Source of the DNA: Actinomadura sp. DC4
GTDB taxonomy: Bacteria; Actinomycetota; Actinomycetes; Streptosporangiales; Streptosporangiaceae
Direction: 5' to 3'
Assembly (NCBI RefSeq): GCF_030406325.1
Contig: NZ_JAUEQY010000042.1
Coordinates: 1-64,000 of the forward strand
Length of the DNA stretch: 64,000 nt
The notes beneath the pieces were generated by a model that saw only the letters and a list, made by a program, of their open reading frames with translations, was not told where the DNA came from and did no database searches. Shown here in pieces: positions 1 through 7,087 of the stretch (position 1 is its first letter; each line of letters begins with the position of its first letter). Both the position numbers and the translations under genes were made by a program.

Positions 1-73
1 CAGCCCCCGAGATACTGCCGTTCTCCCGATCCAGTGCCTCGAAGAACCTCGCCTTCAGGACCCCAAAATCCAT
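1..73 (-). CDS. Partial hypothetical protein, N-terminus only
   Basis: An ATG at 73 opens a minus-strand frame that stays open to the window edge (24 codons seen, beginning MDFGVLKARFFEAL, a helical amphipathic stretch). A GGGG run lies just upstream of the ATG, inside the long inverted repeat at 74-114. Too little is visible to assign a family, and the frame could be spurious. Confidence 0.35.
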   Translation of the reverse strand, partial: MDFGVLKARFFEALDRENGSISGA

Positions 74-114
74 GATCCCCGCAACTCCCTGAAGATCAGG
101 GTGTTGCGGGGATC
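74..114. repeat. Near-perfect 19-bp inverted repeat (hairpin)
   Basis: GATCCCCGCAAC at 74 pairs with GTTGCGGGGATC ending at 114; the 19-bp arms have one mismatch and a three-base loop. It lies directly upstream of the minus-strand frame starting at 73. It could be a leader hairpin, an operator, a terminator or a transposon end; the sequence does not decide. Bases 115-313 hold no gene I can support. Confidence 0.6.
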
Positions 115-313
115 GTTAGAACCCGCCGATCTGACGGGGCCTTCCACGCTCGTGGACCGATGCGCGGGTCGCCTCACGGCGAAACGCACAACACGGCTCC
201 AGCCGAACGGTATTCCGTGAAGGCAATGGGTAGGCCCGGGGGACTCCGGACGCACCGGCCACGATCAGTGTAACAAGAGGGGCTCGGGAGTTGTTCCCGG
301 TTCTCCGGGGATC

Positions 314-655
314 TCAGAGGACCTGCCGTACCTCCATCGCGAACCACTTGGCGTCCGGCCAGCTCGCGGCGATCTCGGTGGCCCGTTCCAGGCTCGCGCA
401 GTCGACGATGAGATATCCGGCGAACTGCTCCTTGGCCTCGATGAAGGGCCCGTCCGTGATCGCCGGCACGCCGTCGCGGACCCGTACGGTCCGGGTGGCC
501 TCCGGGCCTTGGAGCGCGCGGGTGTCGACCATCTCACCGGACTCGGTCAGCTCTTTCATGATCCGGTCGACGTCGCCGAACAGCTCCGTACGCTCGGCCT
601 CGGACAGTTCGTCCACGAACCCGGGACGGTTGTAGATCAGCACCATGTACTTCAT
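314..655 (-). CDS. YCII-related (DGPF-type) domain protein
   Basis: 113 aa, the normal length for single-domain YCII/DGPF proteins. It begins MKYMVLIYN, the usual first beta strand, and carries the family signature DGPFIEAKEQ followed by GYLIVDC. The ATG at 655 is preceded by GAGGAG at good spacing. YCII proteins are small dimeric alpha/beta-barrel proteins with a conserved His/Asp pair. In actinomycetes this subtype often sits beside an ECF sigma factor, but none is visible here. The biochemical role is unknown. Confidence 0.85.
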   Translation of the reverse strand: MKYMVLIYNRPGFVDELSEAERTELFGDVDRIMKELTESGEMVDTRALQGPEATRTVRVRDGVPAITDGPFIEAKEQFAGYLIVDCASLERATEIAASWPDAKWFAMEVRQVL

Positions 656-753
656 CGTGGCTCCTCGTTCGCTCCGGCGGCGGCCCGCCTGTCATCGTTC
701 AGTCGGAGCGGCGGACGGGTCCTCGACATCCTCTGGCCGGCGTTCCGTGCGCC

Positions 754-1116
754 CTAACGTACGGGCCGCGCCGCCCGGGGCCGCGCACGGTCGCCGGCGA
801 GGATCCGCGCGATGTCGAGCGCAGCCCTGCTGCAACCGGGAGCGCCTGCGGGCGTGAGCGTGTGGCGGGGCTCCTCGCCCTCGTCGCCGAACTCGTCGAT
901 CTGTTCGGTGTCGTCGTTCTGGCAGCGCACGATCGTATGGAGCCGGGGATGGTGGTGCCCGGCCTTCACGTGCCTCTGCGCGACCGGCTTTGGCGCGACC
1001 GGCCTGGGCACCGGGGCGGCGACGGCCGCCCCGGCCGAGCCGGCGACGACCGCCGCGCTGAACCCCACGACCGTCACCAGCCGCGAGATGCCCGTTGTGT
1101 CACGCCTGCTCCGCAT
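754..1116 (-). CDS. Small secreted protein, hypothetical
   Basis: 120 aa. Residues 1-34 look like a Sec signal peptide (basic n-region, hydrophobic VTVVGFSAAVVAGSAGAAVA, cleavage near AVAAP). The rest is a Pro/His-rich linker, then a short acidic segment (QNDDTEQIDEFGDEGEEP) and an Arg-rich tail. A GGGGGCGG run precedes the ATG. No domain is recognised. The Arg-rich C-terminus looks like GC-rich read-through, so the true 3' end may differ. Confidence 0.45.
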   Translation of the reverse strand: MRSRRDTTGISRLVTVVGFSAAVVAGSAGAAVAAPVPRPVAPKPVAQRHVKAGHHHPRLHTIVRCQNDDTEQIDEFGDEGEEPRHTLTPAGAPGCSRAALDIARILAGDRARPRAARPVR

Positions 1117-1191
1117 CGGTCCGCCCCCATTTCCAGGTGTTCCGTCCTGGAACCTGTAACCGGACCCGCCTAGCGCCGAGCCTGCCCCCCG

Positions 1192-2001
1192 CTAGATCTT
1201 CCTTTCCCGGCCGCGCTTCAGAGCGCCTCCGCGCGGATGGCCCCCTCGCGCAGAGCGCGCGATCTCGGCGACGTCGCCGTTGTAGCCGGACTGACGGCGC
1301 AGCTCCTTGCGCACGGCGTCGACCTCGACCTCGGACAGAAGGATCGCCGAGAGCGACGTGGGCGCCGTCGCGGCCTTGGCCTTCCACAGGTCGTCCAGCA
1401 GCCGCCGCTTCAGGGCCTCCTTGCTGAGATGGAAGAGCCGAGCGGCCTTCTGCCCGAGCGAGTCCTCGCTCAGGAGGTCGGCCTCCATGGCCAGGACCCG
1501 CGTCAGCGCCTCCACCCCCGCCTTGCCCGCCAGGTAGACGCCCAGGCCGGGCGTGCCGGTGAGCAGCGCGGTCGAGGACACGTTCACGATGCCTCCTCCC
1601 CCGCGCAGCCGCCGCGCGGCCTGCTGCATCCCGTACAGCGAGCCCAGCAGGTTGACCCCGATCAGTTCGGCGATCAAGGCGTCGCCCGAGTCCGCGACCG
1701 GCGCGACGCGGCTCGTTCCGGCGTTGTTGACGAGGGCGTCGACCGGGCCGAAGGCCTCCTCCGTACGGTCGAAGAGCGCGGCCACCTCCGTACGGCGGGA
1801 CACGTCGGCCCGTACGGCGACCGCGCGGCCGCCCGCCGCCGAGATCTCGGTGACGACCTTCTCGGCCCGCTCGCGTCCGGAGCGGTAGCCGACCGCCACG
1901 TTCACACCGTCGTCTGCGAGGCGCCGCGCGACGGCACACCCGATTCCCGAGGATCCGCCGGTCACAATGGCTGTGGTTGTCATGACAACCACACTAGTCA
2001 C
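1192..2001 (-). CDS. SDR-family oxidoreductase with unrelated C-terminus (chimeric)
   Basis: The N-terminal ~170 residues are a classical short-chain dehydrogenase: TGGSSGIG cofactor loop, NNAG, an active-site Ser (NVSST) and Y-x3-K (YLAGK). After VLAMEAD the family sequence stops. The normal tail (V-x-PG-x-(V/I)-x-T segment, substrate loop, last beta strands) is missing and is replaced by about 100 residues unlike any SDR (ARLFHLSKEALKRRLL, VDAVRKELRRQSGYN), ending in Arg/Gly-rich sequence. The likely start is the ATG at 1983; a GTG at 2001 is also in frame. The start lies inside a palindrome shared with the divergent marR gene. It is probably a decayed or recombined enzyme. Confidence 0.7.
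   Translation of the reverse strand: MTSVVVMTTTAIVTGGSSGIGCAVARRLADDGVNVAVGYRSGRERAEKVVTEISAAGGRAVAVRADVSRRTEVAALFDRTEEAFGPVDALVNNAGTSRVAPVADSGDALIAELIGVNLLGSLYGMQQAARRLRGGGGIVNVSSTALLTGTPGLGVYLAGKAGVEALTRVLAMEADLLSEDSLGQKAARLFHLSKEALKRRLLDDLWKAKAATAPTSLSAILLSEVEVDAVRKELRRQSGYNGDVAEIARSARGGHPRGGALKRGRERKI
1972..1993. promoter_or_regulatory. Perfect 22-bp palindrome, probable MarR operator 1
   Basis: A perfect dyad centred on GTTGTCATGACAAC with matching TGTG/CACA flanks. It overlaps the SDR start codon at 1983. With the second copy at 2008 it fills the gap between the divergent SDR and marR genes, the expected place for MarR autoregulation. Confidence 0.75.
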
Positions 2002-2007
2002 GGAGAG

Positions 2008-2021
2008 GTTGTCGTGACAAC
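2008..2021. promoter_or_regulatory. Second MarR-type palindrome GTTGTCGTGACAAC
   Basis: It shares both half-sites, GTTGTC and GACAAC, with the palindrome at 1972-1993. Centres are 32 bp apart, about three helical turns, so two dimers could bind on the same face. Confidence 0.75.
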
Positions 2022-2033
2022 TAAGATCTCCCC

Positions 2034-2465
2034 GTGGAACCGCTCAGCGCCGAAGAGCTCCGGGTCTGGGATGCCTGTAAGACCCTGGGCGACGCCGTGA
2101 CCAGCCGGATCGGAACCGACCTGGCCGCCGCCGGGATCTCCGGATCGGAGTACGGCGTCCTGTCCCGCCTGAACGAGCTCGGCGACGGCCGGCTCGGACA
2201 GCAGGCGCTGGCCGACGAGATGCGCTGGGCCAAGAGCCGCATGTCCCACCAGCTCACCCGGATGGCCGCCCGCGGTCTGATCCGCCGCGACCAGGGCCCG
2301 ACCGGCGTCCTGGTGGTGCTCACCCCTGCCGGCCGCGACCTGCTCACTCGCGCCCGCCCCGTCCACGCCGCCGCGGTACGCGAGCACGTGATCGACCGGC
2401 TGCCGGAACTCGAACGCACAATGCTCGTGCGAATCGCCGCGCGCCTCGCCGAGCCGTCTGCTTAA
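2034..2465 (+). CDS. MarR-family transcriptional regulator
   Basis: 143 aa, typical for MarR. The winged-helix core is clear: helices around SGSEYGVLSRLNEL, recognition helix near LADEMRWAKSRMSHQLTRM, and wing DQGPTGVLVVLTPAGRDLL. The GTG start at 2034 has no good Shine-Dalgarno, so the message may be nearly leaderless from a promoter under the palindromes. It is divergent from the SDR gene. MarR dimers usually repress themselves and the neighbour and release DNA on binding a phenolic or oxidised ligand; the ligand here is unknown. Confidence 0.9.
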   Translation: MEPLSAEELRVWDACKTLGDAVTSRIGTDLAAAGISGSEYGVLSRLNELGDGRLGQQALADEMRWAKSRMSHQLTRMAARGLIRRDQGPTGVLVVLTPAGRDLLTRARPVHAAAVREHVIDRLPELERTMLVRIAARLAEPSA

Positions 2466-2563
2466 CGACGCGCGGCTTTCCCATCAGGGAAAACAAGAAA
2501 ACTGCGAGCGGCCGCCGGCATTCGGCTTTTCCTCAGATGATTACCCTCGCTAAGGTCACCACC

Positions 2564-3994
2564 GTGAAAATCCGTGGAACAGGTACTCGCGCTTTGGTCG
2601 GCATGGCCACCGTAAGCGTTCTCATGGGTACTCTCATCGCGCCGGCCCACGCGGCCGGGCACCCCAAGGGCTCTGCGATCGACGTCGCGCACGAGCTTCA
2701 GCAGACCATGGACCAACTGCACTTCGAGCAGGTCCTCGACCTCGCCCCACCGACGACGGCGCAGGCCCGCGCCATGGCGGCCCAGTCGGTGGACAAGGAC
2801 GCGACGACGCCGGAGCAGCGCGCGAACCGGTTCGCCGCCCTCGCCGCGCCCCAGCCGATCGTCCAGCAGCCGCAGATCGACACGACGGTCATCGAACTCG
2901 ACGCGCACGGCCGAGCCGTTTCGTCGGGCACCGTTTTGATGAGCCCGCAGTATCCGCACGGAGTCGTCGTCCCGGTGGATGGCAATTATCACACTGACGC
3001 CGTTCGCTGGCGGCAATGGGACGACGCGGGCTGGTACACCAATCACGCTCAGGGCACGATTGACATCGTTCCGGGCCGCGAGAACGCGCCGCTCGACTTC
3101 ATGGAGCCCTACCCCGCGTCGGTGCTGAAGCTGATGGTCAACTTCGGCGTCCTCCGCCTCGTCGACCAGGGCGTGATCAGCCTGGACGACACGTACGACT
3201 ACGCGCCGACCACGCTCAGCTCGCTCTGCGGCGGCGCCTCCAGCGACACGGTCCGCAACTACATCGACGCCTCGATCACCTGGTCCTCGAACGCCGCCTC
3301 CTGCGCGCTCGTCAAGCTGCTCTGGGACCACAACGCGGTCGACGGCCTCAACCAGACGTTCCAGGACCTCGGCCTGGAGACGATGCAGCTCAAGGAGACC
3401 AACCCGGTCAACGGCGGGCACTGGTCCAACCCGGTCACGATGACCTCGCTCGACACGGCCAAGCTGCTGATGCTGATCAACGGCGGCTCCGGCCGGCTGT
3501 GGACCGCGCCGAACGGCACGGCGGTGACCAGCGCGGTGCTGAGCCCGTCCTCCCGCCAGCTCTTCAAGAGCGAGCTCGGCCAGCAGGGCTTCAACGACGT
3601 GCTGTCCACCACGAGCTGGTGCGGCGCCGACTATCCGGCTCCCGGAATTCCGCAGGTCACCGCCTCGCGGTGGATCGCCGCCGATGGCACCACGACCGTC
3701 GACGGCGACGCGTACGGCCGTGACGTGCGTCCGTGCAACCAGAGCGCCCAGGTGACGTTCGCCCACAAGACCGGCCTCGTGGGCAACTCGGGCTCGGACG
3801 CCGGAATCGTACGGTCACTGCCCGGTCAGCGCGGCCGCAGCTACATCATCGCGATGTTCTCCAACCTCGGCGACCAGTACCAGGACCCGAACCGTCCGCC
3901 GACGGCCCCCGGCGCCCACCCGGTCGCCTACACCGAGAAGTTCGCCCAGATGGGTCTGATCCTGGACCAGTACGAGGCGGCGCACCACCACTGA
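2564..3994 (+). CDS. Secreted serine hydrolase, beta-lactamase class A-like fold
   Basis: 476 aa from the GTG at 2564, which gives a clean signal peptide (MKIRGTGTRALVG, hydrophobic core, cleavage after AHA); an ATG nine codons upstream is also open. The penicillin-recognising fold motifs appear in order: S-x-x-K as SVLK (about residue 186), an S-x-N-like SSN (about 241) and HKTG near the C-terminus. The extra N-terminal domain of about 130 residues is not part of a normal class A enzyme. It could be a D,D-peptidase, a beta-lactamase or a related exported hydrolase; resistance cannot be claimed from sequence. It ends just before a strong bidirectional hairpin. Confidence 0.8.
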   Translation: MKIRGTGTRALVGMATVSVLMGTLIAPAHAAGHPKGSAIDVAHELQQTMDQLHFEQVLDLAPPTTAQARAMAAQSVDKDATTPEQRANRFAALAAPQPIVQQPQIDTTVIELDAHGRAVSSGTVLMSPQYPHGVVVPVDGNYHTDAVRWRQWDDAGWYTNHAQGTIDIVPGRENAPLDFMEPYPASVLKLMVNFGVLRLVDQGVISLDDTYDYAPTTLSSLCGGASSDTVRNYIDASITWSSNAASCALVKLLWDHNAVDGLNQTFQDLGLETMQLKETNPVNGGHWSNPVTMTSLDTAKLLMLINGGSGRLWTAPNGTAVTSAVLSPSSRQLFKSELGQQGFNDVLSTTSWCGADYPAPGIPQVTASRWIAADGTTTVDGDAYGRDVRPCNQSAQVTFAHKTGLVGNSGSDAGIVRSLPGQRGRSYIIAMFSNLGDQYQDPNRPPTAPGAHPVAYTEKFAQMGLILDQYEAAHHH

Positions 3995-4002
3995 CAAGGA
4001 AG

Positions 4003-4042
4003 AAACGCGCGGTCCGGCCGGGTGGGGCCGGGCCGCGCGTTT
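4003..4042. terminator. Bidirectional hairpin terminator
   Basis: Seventeen-bp arms (AAACGCGCGGTCCGGCC and its complement with one G-U pair) with a six-base loop, ending in TTT on the plus strand and AAA-complement on the minus strand. It lies between the convergent serine hydrolase and B-lectin genes. Confidence 0.85.
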
Positions 4043-4048
4043 CGGCTT

Positions 4049-5203
4049 TCAGGTGCCGCTGGCCCACAGAGTGGTGTCGCCCTGACGGATCGTCAGGTTG
4101 CCGTCGGACTGCAGGACCAGGACGGCCCCGTCGTGACCGTCGGTGCGCGAGCTCCAGAGCGTCGCGTCGTCACTGGAGTAGAGCACGAAGTTGCCGTCCG
4201 CCTGGAAGACCGCGTGGGTGCCCTGGGCGTGCGTCCCGCTCGACCAGACCGCCTTGCCGTCCTGGTCGCTGAGCACCAGGTCGCCGTCGCTCCGCAGGGA
4301 CAGCCGGATCCGGTTGGTCCCCACGCTCTCGCCGGGATTCAGGACGTACGTTCCGTTGATGATCCGCGTCTGCGCCGGCGCGCGGCTCGCCTGCTCGCTC
4401 GCCTGCTCACTCGGCGACTTGCTGGGCGCCGAGTTCGGTGCCGCGAGCGTTTTCTCCACGGCGTTCGTCCGTACGGCCGCGTGATGTTCGGTTGCGTCGG
4501 TGTCCTTCTTCGGACTCACGACGAGCTTGCTGATCTCCGGCGCCCTCTCGGGAGCGGACTCCGGCCTCGTGCGGGCCGCGGGCCGGTGGGCGAGCGGCTT
4601 GGCCTTGTCCTCGTGCTCCGGCCGGGTGGCCGGCTTCTCGGCACCGCCCGGTTCCGCGGCGTCCTTGGAGGGCGAGAGCTTCACCCGAGGCGGACGGGCC
4701 GGCGCCTGCGGCGGGGAGTGCCGCGGCTGCCAGCTCGGTACGGGAGCCGGCACCGGCACGACCGGGTTCTTCCGGGTCTGCCGCCCGGCCTGCTTCTTGG
4801 CCTCCGTCTGCGGCCGCTGCGCGGCCGGTGATGACGAGGAGTCGCCGAGGATCTGTACGTGCGGGGACACCACGGCGAACGGCGCCGCCGCGAGTGCCAC
4901 GACGCCGGTGGCGGTGGCGAGCGCGACGCCCGTACGACGGCGCCTGCGGTTCGTCACGGGGGATGTTCCGGACTCCTCCGCCTTCCGGCTCGCCTCGGCA
5001 CGTACGCGAGGTCGGTGCCGTACGGGCGGCTCCGCCTCCTCGCCGGGTACGGCGTCCGGGGGGCCGCTCAGGACGGTGACCGGTGAGGCGTCGAGGGCCA
5101 AACGCGGAGTGTCCGGTTCAGCGGCCGGTGGGGCGGCCTCGGCACTCCCGGCCTCGACCTGCCCCTGCGGCGAACCGTCACCGGCCGCCGATACGTTGTT
5201 CAT
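4049..5203 (-). CDS. Membrane-anchored protein with C-terminal bulb-type (B_lectin) domain
   Basis: 384 aa from the ATG at 5203, which has GGAGGAG upstream; the open frame further 5' has no such support. Domains: an acidic/Pro-rich cytoplasmic N-terminus (1-85); RRRRR followed by one membrane helix (about 90-113, TGVALATATGVVALAAAPFAVV); a long Pro/Lys/Glu-rich extracellular stalk; and a C-terminal beta-prism lectin (about 275-384) with repeated sugar-site motifs RSDGDLVLSD, QADGNFVLYS and QSDGNLTIRQ, matching QxDxNxVxY. It probably displays a mannose-type lectin outside the cell; the partner is unknown. Confidence 0.8.
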   Translation of the reverse strand: MNNVSAAGDGSPQGQVEAGSAEAAPPAAEPDTPRLALDASPVTVLSGPPDAVPGEEAEPPVRHRPRVRAEASRKAEESGTSPVTNRRRRRTGVALATATGVVALAAAPFAVVSPHVQILGDSSSSPAAQRPQTEAKKQAGRQTRKNPVVPVPAPVPSWQPRHSPPQAPARPPRVKLSPSKDAAEPGGAEKPATRPEHEDKAKPLAHRPAARTRPESAPERAPEISKLVVSPKKDTDATEHHAAVRTNAVEKTLAAPNSAPSKSPSEQASEQASRAPAQTRIINGTYVLNPGESVGTNRIRLSLRSDGDLVLSDQDGKAVWSSGTHAQGTHAVFQADGNFVLYSSDDATLWSSRTDGHDGAVLVLQSDGNLTIRQGDTTLWASGT

Positions 5204-5410
5204 GCCCTCGCTCCTCCCGCCGCCGTCATTCCAGACGGCGCCCGCCTGCCCGTGGAAAAGTGCTGTACCGGTATCACGGCCCGCGAGGCCCGCCAGGATC
5301 AGTGCGAGACGAAACCGCTGGTCAGCGCGTTCGCCAGGTGCGTGGCCGGGGTACGGCCGCTCTGTCGCGGCGTTTCCCGCCGCCCCGGCCGTACGAAGAG
5401 GGTGAGGCCG

Positions 5411-5857
5411 ATGGCCGCCACAACCACGCCGCGCTCCGTGTGGTCGGGGGTGCTGATCGGGATCGGCGTCGCGGCGTTCGTCGACGAGACGGTCTTCCAT
5501 CAGCTCCTGCACTGGCACCACTTCTATGACCGCTCGACGCCGGCGGTCGGCCTGGTCTCCGATGGCCTGTTCCACGCGTTCGGCTGGTTCGCCGTGGTCA
5601 TCGGCCTGGTGATGGTCGCCGACCTGGTGCGCCGTACGAGCCTGTCCAAGCGCGGGCTGACCGGTGGGATCCTGCTGGGCGCGGGCGGGTTCCAGCTCTA
5701 CGACGGGACGATCCAGCACAAGATTCTGCGTCTGCACCAGATCAGGTACCACGTCGCCATCGCGCCGTATGACTGGGCGTGGAACATCGTCGCGCTGCTC
5801 ATCCTGGCCGTGGCCGTCCTGCTGTTGCGGGGAGTCTTCCGGCGGCGGGCGCGGTGA
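5411..5857 (+). CDS. DUF2243 membrane protein
   Basis: 148 aa. The ATG at 5411 is preceded by GAGGGTGAGG; the longer frame from 5252 lacks support. Four membrane helices are visible (SGVLIGIGVAAFVDETVFHQ, LFHAFGWFAVVIGLVMV, LTGGILLGAGGFQLYDGTIQH, IVALLILAVAVLLLRGVF). Conserved polar motifs FVDETVFHQLLHWHHFYD and DGTIQHKILRLHQIR are the DUF2243 hallmark. The gene is coupled to the CtaG-like gene by a GTGA overlap, suggesting a shared role in terminal-oxidase or copper handling; that role is inference. Confidence 0.88.
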   Translation: MAATTTPRSVWSGVLIGIGVAAFVDETVFHQLLHWHHFYDRSTPAVGLVSDGLFHAFGWFAVVIGLVMVADLVRRTSLSKRGLTGGILLGAGGFQLYDGTIQHKILRLHQIRYHVAIAPYDWAWNIVALLILAVAVLLLRGVFRRRAR

Positions 5858-6564
5858 CGGCGCTCGCTCCTCTGTTGGCCGCGCTCTACCTGGCGGCGGT
5901 CGTACGGCTGCGGCGGCGCGGCGACGCCTGGCCGGGGTGGCGTCCGGCGTCCTTCGTGCTGGGGTGCGCGGCGGCCGTGGTCCCGGCGCCGGGCGGAACG
6001 TTCACAGCGCACATGGTCCAGCACGTGGCCCTGGGGATGATCGCACCGCTGCTGCTCGTGACCGCCCGGCCGGTGACGCTGCTCCTGCGCGCCCTGCCCG
6101 CCGGGGGTGCCCGCCGTACGTTCGTGACGATGACCCGGTGTGCCGCGGTCCTGGTGTTCCCGCCGGTCGCAGCGGTACTGGACGTCGGCGGCCTGTGGGT
6201 GCTCTACCGTACGGACCTGTTCGCCGCAGCCCACCATTCGTGGCTGATGAGCCTGCACGTGTTCACCGCGGGAGTGCTGTTCAGCTCCGCGGTGTGCGGG
6301 TTGGATCCCCTGCGGCACCGCGCGTCGTTCACGCTGCGGGCCACGACACTGATCGCCGCGGGCGCCGCGCACGCCGTACTGGCCAAGTCGCTGTGGGCCA
6401 CCCCGCCGCCGGGCACCGCCTTCTCCCCCGCCGACCTGCACACCGGCGCCGAGGTGATGTACTACGGCGGCGATCTCGCGGAGATCGGCCTGGCGGTAGT
6501 GATCGCGACCGGGTGGTACGCCGCGAGCGGCCGCCGGCTCCGCCGCTCCGCCGCTCCGGCCTGA
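5854..6564 (+). CDS. CtaG-family cytochrome c oxidase assembly membrane protein (caa3_CtaG)
   Basis: 236 aa from the GTG at 5854, inside the DUF2243 stop codon (4-bp overlap). About seven hydrophobic helices. Family motifs are present: HMVQHVALGMIAPLLLVTARPVTLL, HHSWLMSLHVFTAGVLF and a late GAEVMYYGGDLAEIGLA. Caa3_CtaG proteins help assemble copper centres of heme-copper oxidases in the membrane. The usual Cox11 or copper-chaperone partners are not adjacent. Confidence 0.88.
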   Translation: MTALAPLLAALYLAAVVRLRRRGDAWPGWRPASFVLGCAAAVVPAPGGTFTAHMVQHVALGMIAPLLLVTARPVTLLLRALPAGGARRTFVTMTRCAAVLVFPPVAAVLDVGGLWVLYRTDLFAAAHHSWLMSLHVFTAGVLFSSAVCGLDPLRHRASFTLRATTLIAAGAAHAVLAKSLWATPPPGTAFSPADLHTGAEVMYYGGDLAEIGLAVVIATGWYAASGRRLRRSAAPA

Positions 6565-6570
6565 GCCCGG

Positions 6571-6645
6571 TGGAGCCGCACCCGGGAGTCGAACCCGGTT
6601 CCCCTGTTTGGAAGACAGGTGCCTCACCTGGTAGGCCTGTGCGAC
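6571..6645 (-). tRNA. tRNA-Gly(UCC), atypical, CCA encoded
   Basis: Acceptor GTCGCAC/GTGCGGC (one G-U pair), D-stem GCCT/AGGC, anticodon arm CCTGT-CTTCCAA-ACAGG (anticodon UCC) and T-arm CCGGG-TTCGACT-CCCGG all fold. CCA follows the discriminator. Oddities are A instead of U at position 8, C instead of a purine at 15 and a four-base variable loop. It is the last of three minus-strand tRNAs. Confidence 0.75.
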
Positions 6646-6672
6646 GTGTTCCCTTCTGGCTGGGAAGAACCG

Positions 6673-6747
6673 TCGGAACGGCAGGATTCGAACCTGCGAT
6701 CTCCGCCTCCCGAAGGCGGCGCCGTAACCAAGCTGGGCCACGTTCCG
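6673..6747 (-). tRNA. tRNA-Pro(CGG)
   Basis: Acceptor CGGAACG/CGTTCCG, anticodon arm CCGCC-TTCGGGA-GGCGG (anticodon CGG) and T-arm GCAGG-TTCGAAT-CCTGC. The C1 start is typical of tRNA-Pro. No CCA is encoded. U8 and A14 are normal, so this is the most canonical of the three. Confidence 0.85.
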
Positions 6748-6805
6748 TTTCTTTTGGGGGCCGGTGCCGAGGCAACCCCCGTTGTGCCTCGGTACCGACC
6801 TCCAG

Positions 6806-6878
6806 TGGACCAACCGGGATTCGAACCCAGGAACTCCTCGGTGCGAACGAGGCGTGATTCCGTTGTCACCATCGGCCC
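6806..6878 (-). tRNA. tRNA-Ala(CGC), atypical D-arm
   Basis: Acceptor GGGCCGA/TTGGTCC includes the G3-U70 pair that defines alanine identity. The anticodon arm CCTCG-TTCGCAC-CGAGG gives anticodon CGC, and the T-arm is CTGGG-TTCGAAT-CCCGG. The D-arm GTGA-CAACGGAA-TCAC lacks the usual A14. A hairpin (GGTGCCGAGGCA with TGCCTCGGTACC, about 6761-6793) separates it from tRNA-Pro and may guide processing. Confidence 0.8.
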
Positions 6879-6888
6879 AAGTGAAATG

Positions 6889-6918
6889 AAAAAACCGCCG
6901 GGAATTGGTCCCCGGCGG
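6889..6918 (-). terminator. Rho-independent terminator, minus strand
   Basis: Stem CCGCCGGG (6895-6902) with CCCGGCGG (6911-6918), followed on the minus strand by TTTTTT (6894-6889). It lies between the small ORF at 6939-7022 and tRNA-Ala, so it ends a transcript of about 160 nt starting near 7050. Confidence 0.85.
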
Positions 6919-6938
6919 CCTCTGTCTAGGATGGGTTT

Positions 6939-7022
6939 CTATCCAGAGGTCTCCGCGGACACGCCGGTCCCGTCAACGGGACACGGACCGCCGTACGCCT
7001 TGCTGACCAGTGTCTTTGCCAC
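6939..7022 (-). CDS. Small ORF, 27 aa, free-standing transcription unit
   Basis: GTG start at 7022, TAG at 6939-6941. The peptide starts MAKTLVSKAYGG and ends GVSAETSG, with one Cys in a PCP motif. A strong purine block GGGGGAGGGG lies about 9 nt before the GTG. A sigma70-like promoter (7059-7086) and an intrinsic terminator (6889-6918) flank it, so this is a complete small transcript. I do not recognise the family. It could be a true microprotein or a regulatory RNA that happens to contain an ORF. Confidence 0.45.
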   Translation of the reverse strand: MAKTLVSKAYGGPCPVDGTGVSAETSG

Positions 7023-7058
7023 GGTGCGGTCCCCTCCCCCTGTCGCTGTCCGGTATCC

Positions 7059-7086
7059 AGAATAGAAACTTGCTCTGGAGAATCAA
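7059..7086 (-). promoter_or_regulatory. Sigma70-like promoter for the small transcript
   Basis: On the minus strand, TTGATT (-35, 7081-7086), 16-nt spacer, TATTCT (-10, 7059-7064). It starts right after the doxX stop codon. The local AT content is unusual for this genome. Confidence 0.55.
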
Positions 7087-7087
7087 C

